Source: Betaproteobacteria bacterium Ga0077532 (lineage in GTDB: Bacteria; Pseudomonadota; Gammaproteobacteria; Burkholderiales; Ga0077523). From it: 44,957 nucleotides of DNA. The first letter of the stretch is position 1. Every line of letters begins with the position of its first letter. The stretch is from NCBI GenBank assembly GCA_001464895.1, contig LNEE01000022.1:1-44957 (forward strand). The letters run 5' to 3'. The notes under the pieces were generated by a model. The model was given only the letters and a program-made list of their open reading frames with translations, searched no databases and was not told the origin of the DNA. The position numbers and the translations under genes are program-made. Positions 8,499-17,270 of this stretch are shown piece by piece.

Positions 8499-8884
8499 AG
8501 AGCTCTTCTTTTCCAGCACGCCGCTTGGTTCGCTACGTGGCTGATATGCGTCCATTTGGAAGCGGCCAAGTTGAACAAGACAAAGGCCCGCCCACCATCG
8601 ACGAAATCCTCATCAAGGATGTACATGGCCTTCAGATTGCATGCGCTGAAGTTGCCGAAGTCAGGATCCCAACCTTGGAAGGCGAATCCCTTCAACGCTT
8701 CAACTGCTGCGGGGAAGGGCGCAAGGATGATCTCCACTGAGTGCCAGCGCTCATCTTCGTAGAAGCTGTCTACGGGTGACTCACGAAGTCCGGCGACAAC
8801 GGGTAAATAGCTTTCCTCCGTGAGAAGCGAGTCCAGAAACTGGACGAAGGTCTGGCGACGGTGAGGGTTCTCAGGCTGCGTCAT
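8495..8884 (-). CDS. unknown 129-aa protein embedded in the hsd operon
   Basis: The small acidic protein is encoded between hsdR and hsdM. Its start overlaps the hsdR stop by 14 bases and its stop overlaps the hsdM start as ATGA, so it is almost surely translated with the operon. The sequence has no transmembrane segment and no motif I recognise; features include an aromatic segment GFAFQGWDPDFGNFSACNLKA followed by YILDEDFVDGGRAF, suggesting a compact mixed fold. Genes of unknown role inside hsd operons have been called R-linked ORFs in other bacteria, but no homology to those is claimed. It could be a regulator of HsdR, a DNA mimic, or an unrelated cargo gene. Confidence 0.75.
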   Translation of the reverse strand: MTQPENPHRRQTFVQFLDSLLTEESYLPVVAGLRESPVDSFYEDERWHSVEIILAPFPAAVEALKGFAFQGWDPDFGNFSACNLKAMYILDEDFVDGGRAFVLFNLAASKWTHISHVANQAACWKRRAL

Positions 8885-11327
8885 CTTTGTAGATGGCCGC
8901 CTCCAGATCCCTTACTGCGGCATTGAACTCTTCGACCGTCCGAAAGATTCCGCGCCGGATCTGGGTCTTGCTGCCGAACTGATCGAAGGGCGGCAGCTCC
9001 AGGATTTTGGCGTCTTCGATGTTCTGTACGCCGTGGTCGGCGAACTTGTCCAAGAGGGCCTCGAGAACGGCTCGCGCTTGGTCGCCGTACTTGCCGAATA
9101 CATCTCGCTTCTTGACGTTGTTGGCGCGCTCGCGCCGGGTGAGGGGCTTCTGATCAAAGGCGACGTGCGCCACGAGATCGAACGCGTCGAGATCGGTGCC
9201 ATTCGGCACTGCCTGCTGCAGGACCTCCAGTGGCAAGCCGTGCTCTGCCAGTTCTTCGAGGACGGCCTGCTTCCGCTCGGCGGTGTTCCACCGCCGCAGG
9301 AAGTCGGTCAGGGTGCCGAACTTGGCCTGCAGCGTCTTCTTGATGTCGTCCTTCAACAGGACTCGATAGTCCTCGGTGATCAACTTGCCGTCGGCATCGA
9401 GGTATTGCGCGCGCTCAACAGCTACACGGACATTGACATCGTCGATGACGTACTTGATGCGGCCCTTGCCGCCGGCGCCTGTGGTGAGGCCTGGAGATGT
9501 CACTTCGCCGCCAGTGACCCCGGGTCCATGGGACGGAGGATCGGGCTCCGCAGTCCCTGGCGGAACTTCGGGCGGCACCACTGGTTCGTCGTCCTTGGGC
9601 TCGTAGATCACCACGGGCTCGCCGTCGAAGTCAGGATCAGCGAACAGGCGCGTGGCACCCTTGAAGTCCATGATGGTGAAGTACAGCTTTTGGTAGTCCT
9701 CACGCAGGCGGGTGCCACGGCCGATGATCTGCTTGAACTCGGTCATTGAGTTGATGTTCTGGTCCAACACGATCAGCTTGCAGGTCTTGGCATCCACCCC
9801 GGTGGTCAGCAGCTTGGACGTGGTGGCGATGACCGGGTACGGCTCATCGTTGTCGATGAAGTACGACAGCTGAGCCTTGCCCTCGTTGTCATCGCCAGTG
9901 ATGCGCATGACGTAGCGACGGTTGCTGGCAGCGGCGGGGATGAGCTTGACCAGCTCCTGGCGCATGCGTTCGGCATGGTCCTGGTCGTCGCAGAACACGA
10001 TGGTCTTGGCCATCGGATCCGTGGCCTTGAGGTACTCCCAAACCTTATTCGCCACCAGCCGGGTGCGCTTCTCCAGCACCAGATTGCGGTCGAAGTCCTT
10101 GGTGGTGTACTGCCGCTGCTCGACGGCTTGACCGAGCTTGTCGACCTTGCCCTTCTCCGGTGTGTAACCGACGGCATCCACGTCCGTCGAAATGCGGATC
10201 ACCTTGTAGGGCGCAAGAAAGCCGTCCTCGATGCCTTGCTTCAGCGAGTACGTGTAGATGGGTTCACCGAAGTACTTGTAGTTGTACTCGGGATCCTCGA
10301 TGACGCGCACGCCGTCCTTCTTGTCGAGACGGCTCTTTTCCTTCGGAGTTGCTGTCAGACCGAGGTGCGTCGCGGACTTGAAGTAGTCAAGCACGTCGCG
10401 CCACGCGGAGTCGTCAGACGCGCTTCCACGGTGGCACTCGTCGATGACGATCAGGTCAAAGAAGTCCGCAGGGAACTGGCGGTAGATCTGCTTCCACTCT
10501 TCCTTGCCCGTCACGGCCTGGTAGAGCGCCAGATAGATCTCGTAGTTCTTCTTCACCTCCCGGTTCGTCACCTTGTGCATAACCTCGCCGAACGGCGCGA
10601 AGTCCTGCTGAATGGTTTGGTCCACGAGAATGTTGCGATCGGCCAAGAACAGGATTCGCTTCTTCGCCTTGGCCTTCCACAGGCGCCAGATGATCTGGAA
10701 CGCTGTGTAGGTTTTGCCGGTGCCTGTGGCCATGACCAGCAGCACGCGTTCTTGCCCCTTGGCGACGGCCTCGATCGCCCGATTGATGGCCACGCGCTGG
10801 TAGTAGCGGGGTTCTCTGCCGCTGCCGTCGGCATAGTAGGGTTGCTCGACGAGCTTGACCGCCTTCGGCTCCGTGAGTCCCTTCCACTGTTGGTAGAGCA
10901 ACCACAGGTCTGCCAAGGCAGGGAACTCGTCCAGCTGAAGTTCCCGAACCACAGGCTGAGTCAGTCCCGTGCGGTCATGGAGCAGGAATCCATCTCCGTT
11001 GCTGCTGATCGCGAACGGGGCATCCAGCATCTCGGCGTATGCAAGTGCTTGTTGCATGCCGTCGCCCAAGCTGAACCGCGCCTGTTTGGCCTCGACGATG
11101 GCAATCGGAACGCCGGGGCGTGCGTATAGGACGTAGTCAGCGCGCTTCGGGCCACCCTTCACATCGGGATTGCGAATCCGTGCGGCGAGCTTGCCTCGCA
11201 CCATCACTCGACCGTCCGTGAGACTCACTTCCTCGCGAAACTGATGCTGCAACCAACCTGCCTGCTGGATTGCAGGCGTGATGAACTTGGTGCAGATGTC
11301 GCGTTCGCTCAGGTCGCGCTTGTCCAC
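8871..11327 (-). CDS. hsdR: type I restriction endonuclease subunit HsdR (EcoEI-like)
   Basis: The 818-residue protein is the motor and nuclease subunit of the type I system. Its N terminus has a PD-(D/E)XK nuclease site: RADYVLYARPG with Asp64 and IVEAKQ with Glu79 and Lys81. An SF2 helicase follows, with Walker A MATGTGKT at about 199-206, DECH at about 296-299 and GLTATP soon after; a later IGRGTRLREDYQK motif matches helicase motif VI. The remaining C terminus resembles the EcoEI-type HsdR tail. It starts with GTG at 11327, preceded by GGAGG with a six-base spacer. It is the first gene of the operon, so the promoter should lie in the short stretch before it or further upstream. Confidence 0.94.
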   Translation of the reverse strand: MDKRDLSERDICTKFITPAIQQAGWLQHQFREEVSLTDGRVMVRGKLAARIRNPDVKGGPKRADYVLYARPGVPIAIVEAKQARFSLGDGMQQALAYAEMLDAPFAISSNGDGFLLHDRTGLTQPVVRELQLDEFPALADLWLLYQQWKGLTEPKAVKLVEQPYYADGSGREPRYYQRVAINRAIEAVAKGQERVLLVMATGTGKTYTAFQIIWRLWKAKAKKRILFLADRNILVDQTIQQDFAPFGEVMHKVTNREVKKNYEIYLALYQAVTGKEEWKQIYRQFPADFFDLIVIDECHRGSASDDSAWRDVLDYFKSATHLGLTATPKEKSRLDKKDGVRVIEDPEYNYKYFGEPIYTYSLKQGIEDGFLAPYKVIRISTDVDAVGYTPEKGKVDKLGQAVEQRQYTTKDFDRNLVLEKRTRLVANKVWEYLKATDPMAKTIVFCDDQDHAERMRQELVKLIPAAASNRRYVMRITGDDNEGKAQLSYFIDNDEPYPVIATTSKLLTTGVDAKTCKLIVLDQNINSMTEFKQIIGRGTRLREDYQKLYFTIMDFKGATRLFADPDFDGEPVVIYEPKDDEPVVPPEVPPGTAEPDPPSHGPGVTGGEVTSPGLTTGAGGKGRIKYVIDDVNVRVAVERAQYLDADGKLITEDYRVLLKDDIKKTLQAKFGTLTDFLRRWNTAERKQAVLEELAEHGLPLEVLQQAVPNGTDLDAFDLVAHVAFDQKPLTRRERANNVKKRDVFGKYGDQARAVLEALLDKFADHGVQNIEDAKILELPPFDQFGSKTQIRRGIFRTVEEFNAAVRDLEAAIYKDDAA

Positions 11328-11390
11328 CCGAACCTCCGTTTTCCTGTCGGGTCGCTCGATGGCGTGGCGTCGCTGAGTCGCTCATTCATG

Positions 11391-11531
11391 TCAATGCAGC
11401 AGGCAATTCATCTCGCCTTGGGCATCCACGATTCTCTGAGTGGGCTGCCCGTTGGCGTCCAACGCCCAGTGCCGCCCTGGATAGTCGTGGGGCGAATTGA
11501 GGATCGGCTTCTCGAAAAAATGGCTGTCCAT
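11391..11531 (-). pseudogene. 5' relic of a DEAD/DEAH-type restriction endonuclease gene
   Basis: An in-frame ATG at 11531 starts a 46-codon frame reading MDSHFFEKPILNSPHDYP, then GRHWALDANGQPTQRI, then a stop after an unrelated tail. The first 40 residues match what I know of the N terminus of large helicase-type restriction endonucleases of the BPTD_3080/type III res group, where FFE(K/R)PILNSPY(E)YP and RHWELD...GQPT are conserved. The remaining roughly 900 residues are absent and hsdR begins just 63 bases further on. This looks like the stump left when a different restriction system was replaced by the type I operon. It could also be a small expressed fragment. Confidence 0.6.
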
Positions 11532-11969
11532 TCGTCGGGCTGTGTCCCTGTGATCTCTCGGCAATGCCATGACGGGGTCTCGGCATGCTGGCGAGACTCG
11601 CACTCCGGGTCATGGCGCGCACAGGCAATGCGCTGTGCTCATGATGCGACGGGCGGCTGGACGAAATCCACTAAGCGACACGGCCTCTGGATTGTGTAGC
11701 CCGGTGGGAGGGCGATCAATAGGAATCCATCAGAGGCACTCATCTGGCTTGTGCAACAGTCTCCCAGCGTCAGAAGGTGTACGGCGCGAAGCGGATCGCG
11801 AGAGTCCGCCTACGCCGATAACGAATGACCGAAGAGAGGAGTGGGGAGTGGGGGAACCTCCCCAAATGGCAGGATTGATTCGGCGATTGAGCGAAAGGCG
11901 TTCGATCGAACTCGGACTTCGAGGGGGCGAGGCTTCGACGCGTCGCCTCGGCAGCGGGTTGGCCAGACG
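11532..11969. other. no convincing gene
   Basis: Several overlapping short frames occur on both strands, but none has a ribosome binding site together with recognisable protein content. The stretch lies between the restriction-gene relic and the stop of the DUF2026 gene, and may hold decayed DNA from an earlier cargo replacement as well as the promoter for the hsd operon. Confidence 0.4.
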
Positions 11970-12671
11970 CTACCACGCGCCCGTGATCCGAACGGGCGAC
12001 AGTCGAGCCACACGTTCCACACCCCCGCTGTCGGTCACGCGGTGGTTCTTGGCGATCCTCCCCGGTGGTGCCTGGTACCAGTCGACGCAAGCTGCCAGCA
12101 GCCCGACGCAGACACGGTCCTCGAAGAAGGAGTTGCGCTCGGCAAATGTCAGCGGGACGTTTGGGTGGACGTGGAAGTCGCCTGGGGCAGTTGCCGACAG
12201 CAGCGTTTCACTCTGCTCGGAAACATGTCTCTGGAACATGTAGTGACGAATCGGAGTGCGTCGGCCCCTACGTCTGCACGCAGCCGTACGCAGCGGTGCT
12301 TGGAAGTCGAGAACCCAACCGGTCGGCGTGCTCAGCCAACAGTGAAACGCGTCGCCATCGGACCAAATCCGTCCGTCGTCGTCAGTTTTCCAGTACCCCA
12401 TTACCAGTCCATCCGTGTCGACTTGGAACATGGCTGCGCCTGCCATTGGGATTGCGATGACGCCGTGATGCCAGTGAAGAATCGCGGAGGCGACGAATGC
12501 GAAAGGACCGCAGGCAGTCAAGGGATCGACGTCTATGGCGAGAAGGGCGCCGTGCACCACCCGGAAGACGCGCTCGTAGACCGCGCGCGTGATAGGCGGA
12601 ACATCGAGCGGGGCGGCCGAATATGTCGTCGCAGGTTGATTGACCGGAGAGTTAAGCTGAGGAAATGGCAT
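11970..12671 (-). CDS. DUF2026 family protein
   Basis: The 233-residue product matches the DUF2026 family as I know it: an early segment VYERVFRVVHGALLAID, a conserved ACGPFAFVASAILHWHH, then IPMAGAAMFQVD, a DAFHCWLSTPTGWVLDF core, an MFQR segment, WYQAPP, and the family's characteristic SGAW-like ending (ITGAW). The Cys, His and Asp in the central part could form a papain-like triad, an inference from order only. The ATG at 12671 has no good ribosome binding site and lies close to a TATTAT-like -10, so the message may be nearly leaderless; an in-frame ATG at 12764 would overlap the divergent terminase gene. Biochemical function is unknown. Confidence 0.75.
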   Translation of the reverse strand: MPFPQLNSPVNQPATTYSAAPLDVPPITRAVYERVFRVVHGALLAIDVDPLTACGPFAFVASAILHWHHGVIAIPMAGAAMFQVDTDGLVMGYWKTDDDGRIWSDGDAFHCWLSTPTGWVLDFQAPLRTAACRRRGRRTPIRHYMFQRHVSEQSETLLSATAPGDFHVHPNVPLTFAERNSFFEDRVCVGLLAACVDWYQAPPGRIAKNHRVTDSGGVERVARLSPVRITGAW

Positions 12672-12720
12672 GATAAATGTATAATAAACAGGTAGATGGG
12701 TAGTTCCTGGAGGTTTCCGA
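12672..12720. promoter_or_regulatory. divergent promoter region between DUF2026 and terS
   Basis: This AT-rich gap between two diverging genes has a perfect TATAAT at 12680-12685 reading toward terS, with only a weak -35 region, and TATTAT-like sequence on the other strand toward DUF2026. TGGAGG at about 12708-12713 is the ribosome binding site for terS. A weak -35 with a perfect -10 would fit activation by a regulator. Confidence 0.45.
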
Positions 12721-13146
12721 TTGCTCTCCGCCCGAGAAGAGAAGTTCGTACTTGAGTACCTCATCGACGGGAACGGGGCACGCTCGGCCGTCTCGGCGGG
12801 CTATGCGCCTGGGGCATCGGCCCGGGTAACAGCGTGCCGGCTGCTTGCAAGAGCTAACGTTCAGGCCGCGATTGAGCAGCGCCGCAGCGTGGAGCGGGAG
12901 CGCCTCCGTATCGATCGCGAGACGGTGCTTTCCGGCCTCCTGCACGCAATCGCCGACGCAAGGCGCAACGAGGACGTTGGAGGGCAGATAGCTGCCTGGA
13001 AAGAGATTGGAAGGCTCTTGGGCGTCTACTCGACTGAGCGGGCCGTGGTGAGCCTCCCAGAGCCTCTCGCGGGGCGACTGCGCGCCATGGAGGCACTGAC
13101 CGACAGCGAATTGCTGGACATGGCGACCAGCCAATCGTCGAATTGA
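12721..13146 (+). CDS. terS: phage terminase small subunit (Terminase_2 type)
   Basis: The 141-residue protein begins LSAREEKFVLEYLIDGNGA, followed by RSAVSAGYAPGASARVTACRLLARANVQAAI. This is the helix-turn-helix N-terminal domain of small terminase subunits, which bind phage packaging sites and recruit the large subunit. The rest is helical and could oligomerise. The start is TTG with TGGAGG seven bases before it. No large terminase, portal or capsid gene is nearby. In phage satellites a lone TerS redirects a helper phage's packaging machine to satellite DNA, and that is the most economical explanation; a stranded prophage gene is the alternative. It converges on the primase gene with a 12-base gap. 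Confidence 0.82.
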   Translation: MLSAREEKFVLEYLIDGNGARSAVSAGYAPGASARVTACRLLARANVQAAIEQRRSVERERLRIDRETVLSGLLHAIADARRNEDVGGQIAAWKEIGRLLGVYSTERAVVSLPEPLAGRLRAMEALTDSELLDMATSQSSN

Positions 13147-13158
13147 TCCATCGGGTCG

Positions 13159-16137
13159 TCACGCGCATGCTGGCTTCCTCCCGCGGGAGCTGCGGGGTGA
13201 AGTGGGTTTGGTGAGTCTTTTTTCCTTCGGACGTTGTAGAGAAGACGATGTTTTCTTTGTCGTAGGGTTGATAGGAAATGACTCACGAAACTCACCGTTC
13301 TCACCGGGAACGTCCGAGACGCGCTCCAACCAATAGGTCATGCAGCCCTGACGCCGCGCGCCGACTCGCAGGCACAGACCGTCAGCGATACGGTCTCGCA
13401 AGTTAGTCAAGCGCTTGCCGAGCATCTTCGGATTTATCTCCTGTTGGAAGCCATGGCCTGCGATCTCAACAAGGACGTCGCGGAGGCTTGTCGCATCACC
13501 TTCACTGCTGATCGTTGAGGGGCTTCTTTGGCTCGGTATCGCGGTGGCCTTGGCGACAATTTCCTTGACGGTTAGGGTCGTGGCACGGGAGCTACCGACG
13601 CCGATTTCCTTCTCCCACGCGGAAAGCAATCGACCGCACTGGGTGCTAATCGGATCTTCGCGAACGGCCTCGTGCACGGCGGTCATTGGATCATCCAAGG
13701 CGGGAAACCACGTTCCGTCGGGCTGCTCGCCCGCCGTCCACAGTCCCTTGCGCTGACAATCGAGCAACCAGCACACGGTCTGTCGGACGATGTCATCCCA
13801 CACTTCGAAACTCGCCATGCGCCCCTTCCCTAGACGGTCACCGTTGTGGTGGCGGAGAAATCCTGTGATGACGGTAAGCGCCGCGTCGACGAGCTTCTGC
13901 CGGCGGGCATGGACCACATCGAGTGGATCGAAATCGAACTCGCGCTCGTATGGAGTGTCGGTCTGCGGATTGATACGGCACTTCAACACTCGGCGTGGAA
14001 GGTCGCCTTTCAGCGCGAGGTTGTTGCCCGATAGCAATATCAGAGCGCTGGACGGTACGGTCTCCGTTCGAGACTCCTTAAGCACGCGGTCCGTGTAATC
14101 TTCGCTTGTCAGGAGCGCGGCGAGCGAGGGTGAATCGACCTCGCCGACAATGTTGTCGATGGCGATTGTTCCATGCCCGGCAAGGAGCATCGCAAACAGC
14201 TTCTTCCTAAGCTCGTCGTCGCTGCGCCTGTCACTATGTGGCGACATTGCAGGACTAAAGCCGGTGGCGAGCTTCGCGAGCACTTTCACGAGCAACGTTT
14301 TGCCAGACCCTTGAACTGGGGCATCGAAGGCGAATGCTGGGGCGGTCGGCAGAAGAGGGCGAAGCGCCGCGGTGAGTAGCGCACTAAGCATGACGGCTTG
14401 GTCTGTGGCGCTTTCGAATGCGAAGAGGCGCACGGGCGACCAGAGCTCGGCAACTGCATTGCGCACCTCTTCGATGCTCGGATCCGCATTTAGTGGCGCC
14501 GACTCGCTGAGCAGGAGGTAGCTTTGAGTCTCCGCGTCATATCCAGGCGCTTCAATGATGCGGTGAGTTTTCGGCTCCATGCACTTCGCCGTCAAAACCG
14601 TTTTCAATCGTGGGAAGCCAGTCGTGAACGCTTCGAGAAGTAGGGTGGCTAGTTCCTTCGGCGCGTCTGTGGTGAGCATCGTTGTTGAACGCCTGCCCGT
14701 GCCGGGCTTCTCGAATCGGAAGTTGCGATCCAAGTTCGCCAGCATTTCGTAGGTACCCAGTGCAGTGAGTCGCCCGTCAGATTCGATCTGGACGAGGGAG
14801 CTACCTCTCACATAGATCTCCCCGCGACTCGCGAGAATCCGCGCGCAGAGTGCCGCGTAGTTGGCACGCTCGCCAGGCACAAGCTGAATCGTCTCGGTCG
14901 CATGGCAAAGCTCGTACCGTTGACCGCCGTGCGCGAAGCTGTGCAGTGAAGGGCGGCCACTTCCGATCAAGTAGGCGCGGGCAATGCGTATGTCGCTGTC
15001 GTAGCCTGGTTCCAAGGGGTCGTGGAAGCGGCAGAGATTCCAAGTTCTTCGGTCCGCCAAGAGCTCTCCCACTGTGACTGAACGTCCGTCCTCCGTCACG
15101 AGTTCGAAGTCCGCCATGAGCACTCTCGCATCCAGCGCTCTAGCAATCGTCTTCGCCGCTACGTCTGGCTCGACACCTCGATCAACAAGTTGCGAGATCC
15201 GCGTCGCTTCGTAGGTCTGTCGCACTCGTCCGGCATCCTGCCTTATCTCACCACGGGCCTGTCCGATGATCCCGTCGAGCTGTTTCTGTTCGTCAGTCGT
15301 CAGGTCGGGGATAGCGACGCGCGTTCTTAGCGCACGGTCAGGTTTGCCGAGCAACTCGATGTCGATGACGCCTCGCGCCAGCGGTGGTGTGCAGACTGGC
15401 CCGGCACAAAAGTCGATCCGATTCGGCTGGAAGACTGCGACATCGACAATCGATCGAGGCAGCATGCTGCCCGCTGTCGAAATCTTGACGTACCCGAAGC
15501 CGTGCAGCCACGCGCGTTCGTACAACGCCTTACCTGCCCGAGGAATGTCGGAGCCGTCTGCGACGACGACGTAGATGCGTTGACCATGTACCCCGCGCAC
15601 TTCCTGATTCGTGTCGAGGTTCAAGAGGCATGAGGATGTCGATGGCATCCAGACGTGTGCAGAGTCTCGCATCGATGGGCAGACGTCATACACGGCGGCG
15701 AGCAGCTGACCCTTCGAGAGGGGCCCGGCGGGCCCCGGGTCGTAGTCGATCATGAGAATCGACGGCCCGGTTGGCCACACCATCATGTCCGCTGTGCGCG
15801 TGATCGCCTCGGTCGGACGTCCTTGCTTTTCGTATCTGCGCTTCGACAGAACCGTGCTTGCAAATGGATCGCACGGAATCCCGTAGCTCAGGCAATCGTT
15901 GGGACCGATTCTCTGCAGGATCTGCACGAATTCATTCGGAGTGATTTCGAGTTGCGTGACCGTCCCCGACGCGAGCTGCGTTGTCGTCACGGCTTTCTGA
16001 ATCTGTCCAGTGTCTGCGAGCCAGATACGCTTCGTCACCGGATGCGCGGCGGTCCACTTGGTCATGCGGACGCGCTTGTCGAGCGCGGTGGTGGCTTCGC
16101 CGCGATCCGCGGTTGCTGTGGCAAGGGTTGCGCTCAT
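13159..16137 (-). CDS. primase-helicase, probable island replication protein
   Basis: The 992-residue protein appears to combine an archaeo-eukaryotic-type primase domain and a P-loop helicase. In the N-terminal part, ILMIDYDPGP holds Asp131 and Asp133, GVHGQRIYVVV holds His184, and DVAVFQPNRIDFCAGP gives a third acidic residue near 232; this D-x-D / H / D order fits AEP primases. Near the C terminus VQGSGKTLLV (about 608-617) is Walker A and GTIAIDN (656-662) is Walker B, followed by a sensor-like ALILLSGNNL. The tail is Ser/Lys-rich. It overlaps the AlpA-like gene as ATGA. It probably starts replication of the excised element, as primases of phage satellites do. Domain identity is inferred from motifs, not from alignment. 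Confidence 0.78.
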   Translation of the reverse strand: MSATLATATADRGEATTALDKRVRMTKWTAAHPVTKRIWLADTGQIQKAVTTTQLASGTVTQLEITPNEFVQILQRIGPNDCLSYGIPCDPFASTVLSKRRYEKQGRPTEAITRTADMMVWPTGPSILMIDYDPGPAGPLSKGQLLAAVYDVCPSMRDSAHVWMPSTSSCLLNLDTNQEVRGVHGQRIYVVVADGSDIPRAGKALYERAWLHGFGYVKISTAGSMLPRSIVDVAVFQPNRIDFCAGPVCTPPLARGVIDIELLGKPDRALRTRVAIPDLTTDEQKQLDGIIGQARGEIRQDAGRVRQTYEATRISQLVDRGVEPDVAAKTIARALDARVLMADFELVTEDGRSVTVGELLADRRTWNLCRFHDPLEPGYDSDIRIARAYLIGSGRPSLHSFAHGGQRYELCHATETIQLVPGERANYAALCARILASRGEIYVRGSSLVQIESDGRLTALGTYEMLANLDRNFRFEKPGTGRRSTTMLTTDAPKELATLLLEAFTTGFPRLKTVLTAKCMEPKTHRIIEAPGYDAETQSYLLLSESAPLNADPSIEEVRNAVAELWSPVRLFAFESATDQAVMLSALLTAALRPLLPTAPAFAFDAPVQGSGKTLLVKVLAKLATGFSPAMSPHSDRRSDDELRKKLFAMLLAGHGTIAIDNIVGEVDSPSLAALLTSEDYTDRVLKESRTETVPSSALILLSGNNLALKGDLPRRVLKCRINPQTDTPYEREFDFDPLDVVHARRQKLVDAALTVITGFLRHHNGDRLGKGRMASFEVWDDIVRQTVCWLLDCQRKGLWTAGEQPDGTWFPALDDPMTAVHEAVREDPISTQCGRLLSAWEKEIGVGSSRATTLTVKEIVAKATAIPSQRSPSTISSEGDATSLRDVLVEIAGHGFQQEINPKMLGKRLTNLRDRIADGLCLRVGARRQGCMTYWLERVSDVPGENGEFRESFPINPTTKKTSSSLQRPKEKRLTKPTSPRSSRGRKPACA

Positions 16138-16370
16138 TGCTTCGCCCCTTGGCCCCCGATGTTGTCAACGCATCGAAAAAATTCCGATTCGTCGATCAAC
16201 ACTCGCCTGCCAATTCTGCGAATGCAGCTCTCGAAGCCGTTCGTACGGGCGTTGAAAACGATATGTCGCATGCCACCCACCGTCGGCCACGGATGGTGGT
16301 CACTCCATGCGGCGACAGGGATCAATCTCGAAGCTGGGAGAGCCTCGCGGTCGTGCTGTTGGTTCTTCAT
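16134..16370 (-). CDS. AlpA/excisionase-type small DNA-binding regulator
   Basis: The 78-residue protein has a MerR-like winged helix segment typical of AlpA/Xis proteins: WPTVGGMRHIVFNARTNGF, then RRIGRRVLIDESEFFRCVD. The conserved GRRVLIDE turn followed by an aromatic helix is diagnostic. Such proteins act as excisionases or activate integrase and replication genes of satellites and islands. Its stop overlaps the primase start as ATGA, placing the two in one operon. The AT-rich dyads about 60-100 bases upstream are the obvious candidate binding site. Confidence 0.8.
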   Translation of the reverse strand: MKNQQHDREALPASRLIPVAAWSDHHPWPTVGGMRHIVFNARTNGFESCIRRIGRRVLIDESEFFRCVDNIGGQGAKQ

Positions 16371-16432
16371 TGAATCCTCGTTGTAGGTGCGCCGACACGG
16401 GATGCATCGACGCGGAACCCACTTTCGGAGGA

Positions 16433-16470
16433 TTCAATTCAGGTTTCGAATTCGGAATTGAACGAATTCG
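16433..16470. promoter_or_regulatory. nested inverted repeats upstream of the AlpA-like gene
   Basis: TTCAATTC at 16433-16440 is inverted as GAATTGAA at 16455-16462. The palindrome CGAATTCG occurs at 16447-16454 and again at 16463-16470, exactly 16 bases apart. The cluster lies in the 135-base gap between the alpA-like start and the stop of the next gene. It has the size and symmetry of an operator or a set of replication-initiator sites. Confidence 0.5.
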
Positions 16471-16505
16471 TTTCGCTATGTGCCCGTGGTTGTCGCTGGG
16501 TATGG

Positions 16506-17270
16506 CTACTTGTCGTTGAGAATCTCGCGCGCGATTCGCATTGCGGGGGACTCGTTCGTCTTCACTCCAGGACGGCCCTTGACGCCGATGAAGAGCAGCG
16601 CGCGCCGGATCGCTTTATCTCCCATAGCTGCCGCGAGTTGCGGATTCTGCTTCTTCACAATGTCCTCCATTTGTGTCTTCGTGATATCAAGCGGAGAGAG
16701 GGACAGTTCGCAGCCTTGCTCAGCGAAACTCCCGACGATGGCTTCCACTGTTCGGCGTAGCTCTGCAATGTCCGGGGGGGCCTCCTCGCGAGTAGGAGTG
16801 CGGGTAACGTCGGTAGCGATGCCCTCAAAAACTACGCTGCGGAGCTCGTCGTCGAGCATCGGGTGCTCGTCCCATTGGAAGGGACCTCCGAATCTGAGGG
16901 CTGGATGATCTGAGTACGCTTGCGCATGCGCCAAATCCCTAACGAAGAACTCGTACAGCTCATCTCGCCGCACGTGAACGGCTGGTGGCAAGCGCTTCAA
17001 GTTTTCGATCGCGGCTGCGTCAAACGATGTGTTCGAGGCCTTTAGTGGTGCCGACCCCAGATGCCGCTCGAGGCTTGCGGGGAGAAGCTGTAGAAGTCTG
17101 TTGTGTTCATCAAGGCGGTATGCCAAGACTATGCGTCCGGTATCTTCACTGTTGCCAACAGGATCAAGAAGCATGCTGATAACGCGCTGCGCGGAAAGGA
17201 AGCCGCCGGTGATGAATGGAATCGCTCTGAGCGGCACATACTGTTCGCCGGCAATTTTAAGAACGAGCAT
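16506..17270 (-). CDS. island-associated protein of unknown function
   Basis: The 254-residue product is soluble, with no membrane segment. It begins MLVLKIAGEQYVPLRAIPFI and ends with a basic segment FIGVKGRPGVKTNESPAM before a short helix. I recognise no catalytic motif. Its start overlaps the integrase stop by 14 bases, so it is translated with the integrase. Position between int and alpA in an island suggests a role in element maintenance or regulation, but that is inference from location. Confidence 0.7.
   Translation of the reverse strand: MLVLKIAGEQYVPLRAIPFITGGFLSAQRVISMLLDPVGNSEDTGRIVLAYRLDEHNRLLQLLPASLERHLGSAPLKASNTSFDAAAIENLKRLPPAVHVRRDELYEFFVRDLAHAQAYSDHPALRFGGPFQWDEHPMLDDELRSVVFEGIATDVTRTPTREEAPPDIAELRRTVEAIVGSFAEQGCELSLSPLDITKTQMEDIVKKQNPQLAAAMGDKAIRRALLFIGVKGRPGVKTNESPAMRIAREILNDK

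Noticed and set aside
12640..12685. TTGACC at 12640 as a -35 box for the TATAAT at 12680
   Set aside because: The spacer would be 34 bases, about twice the normal length.
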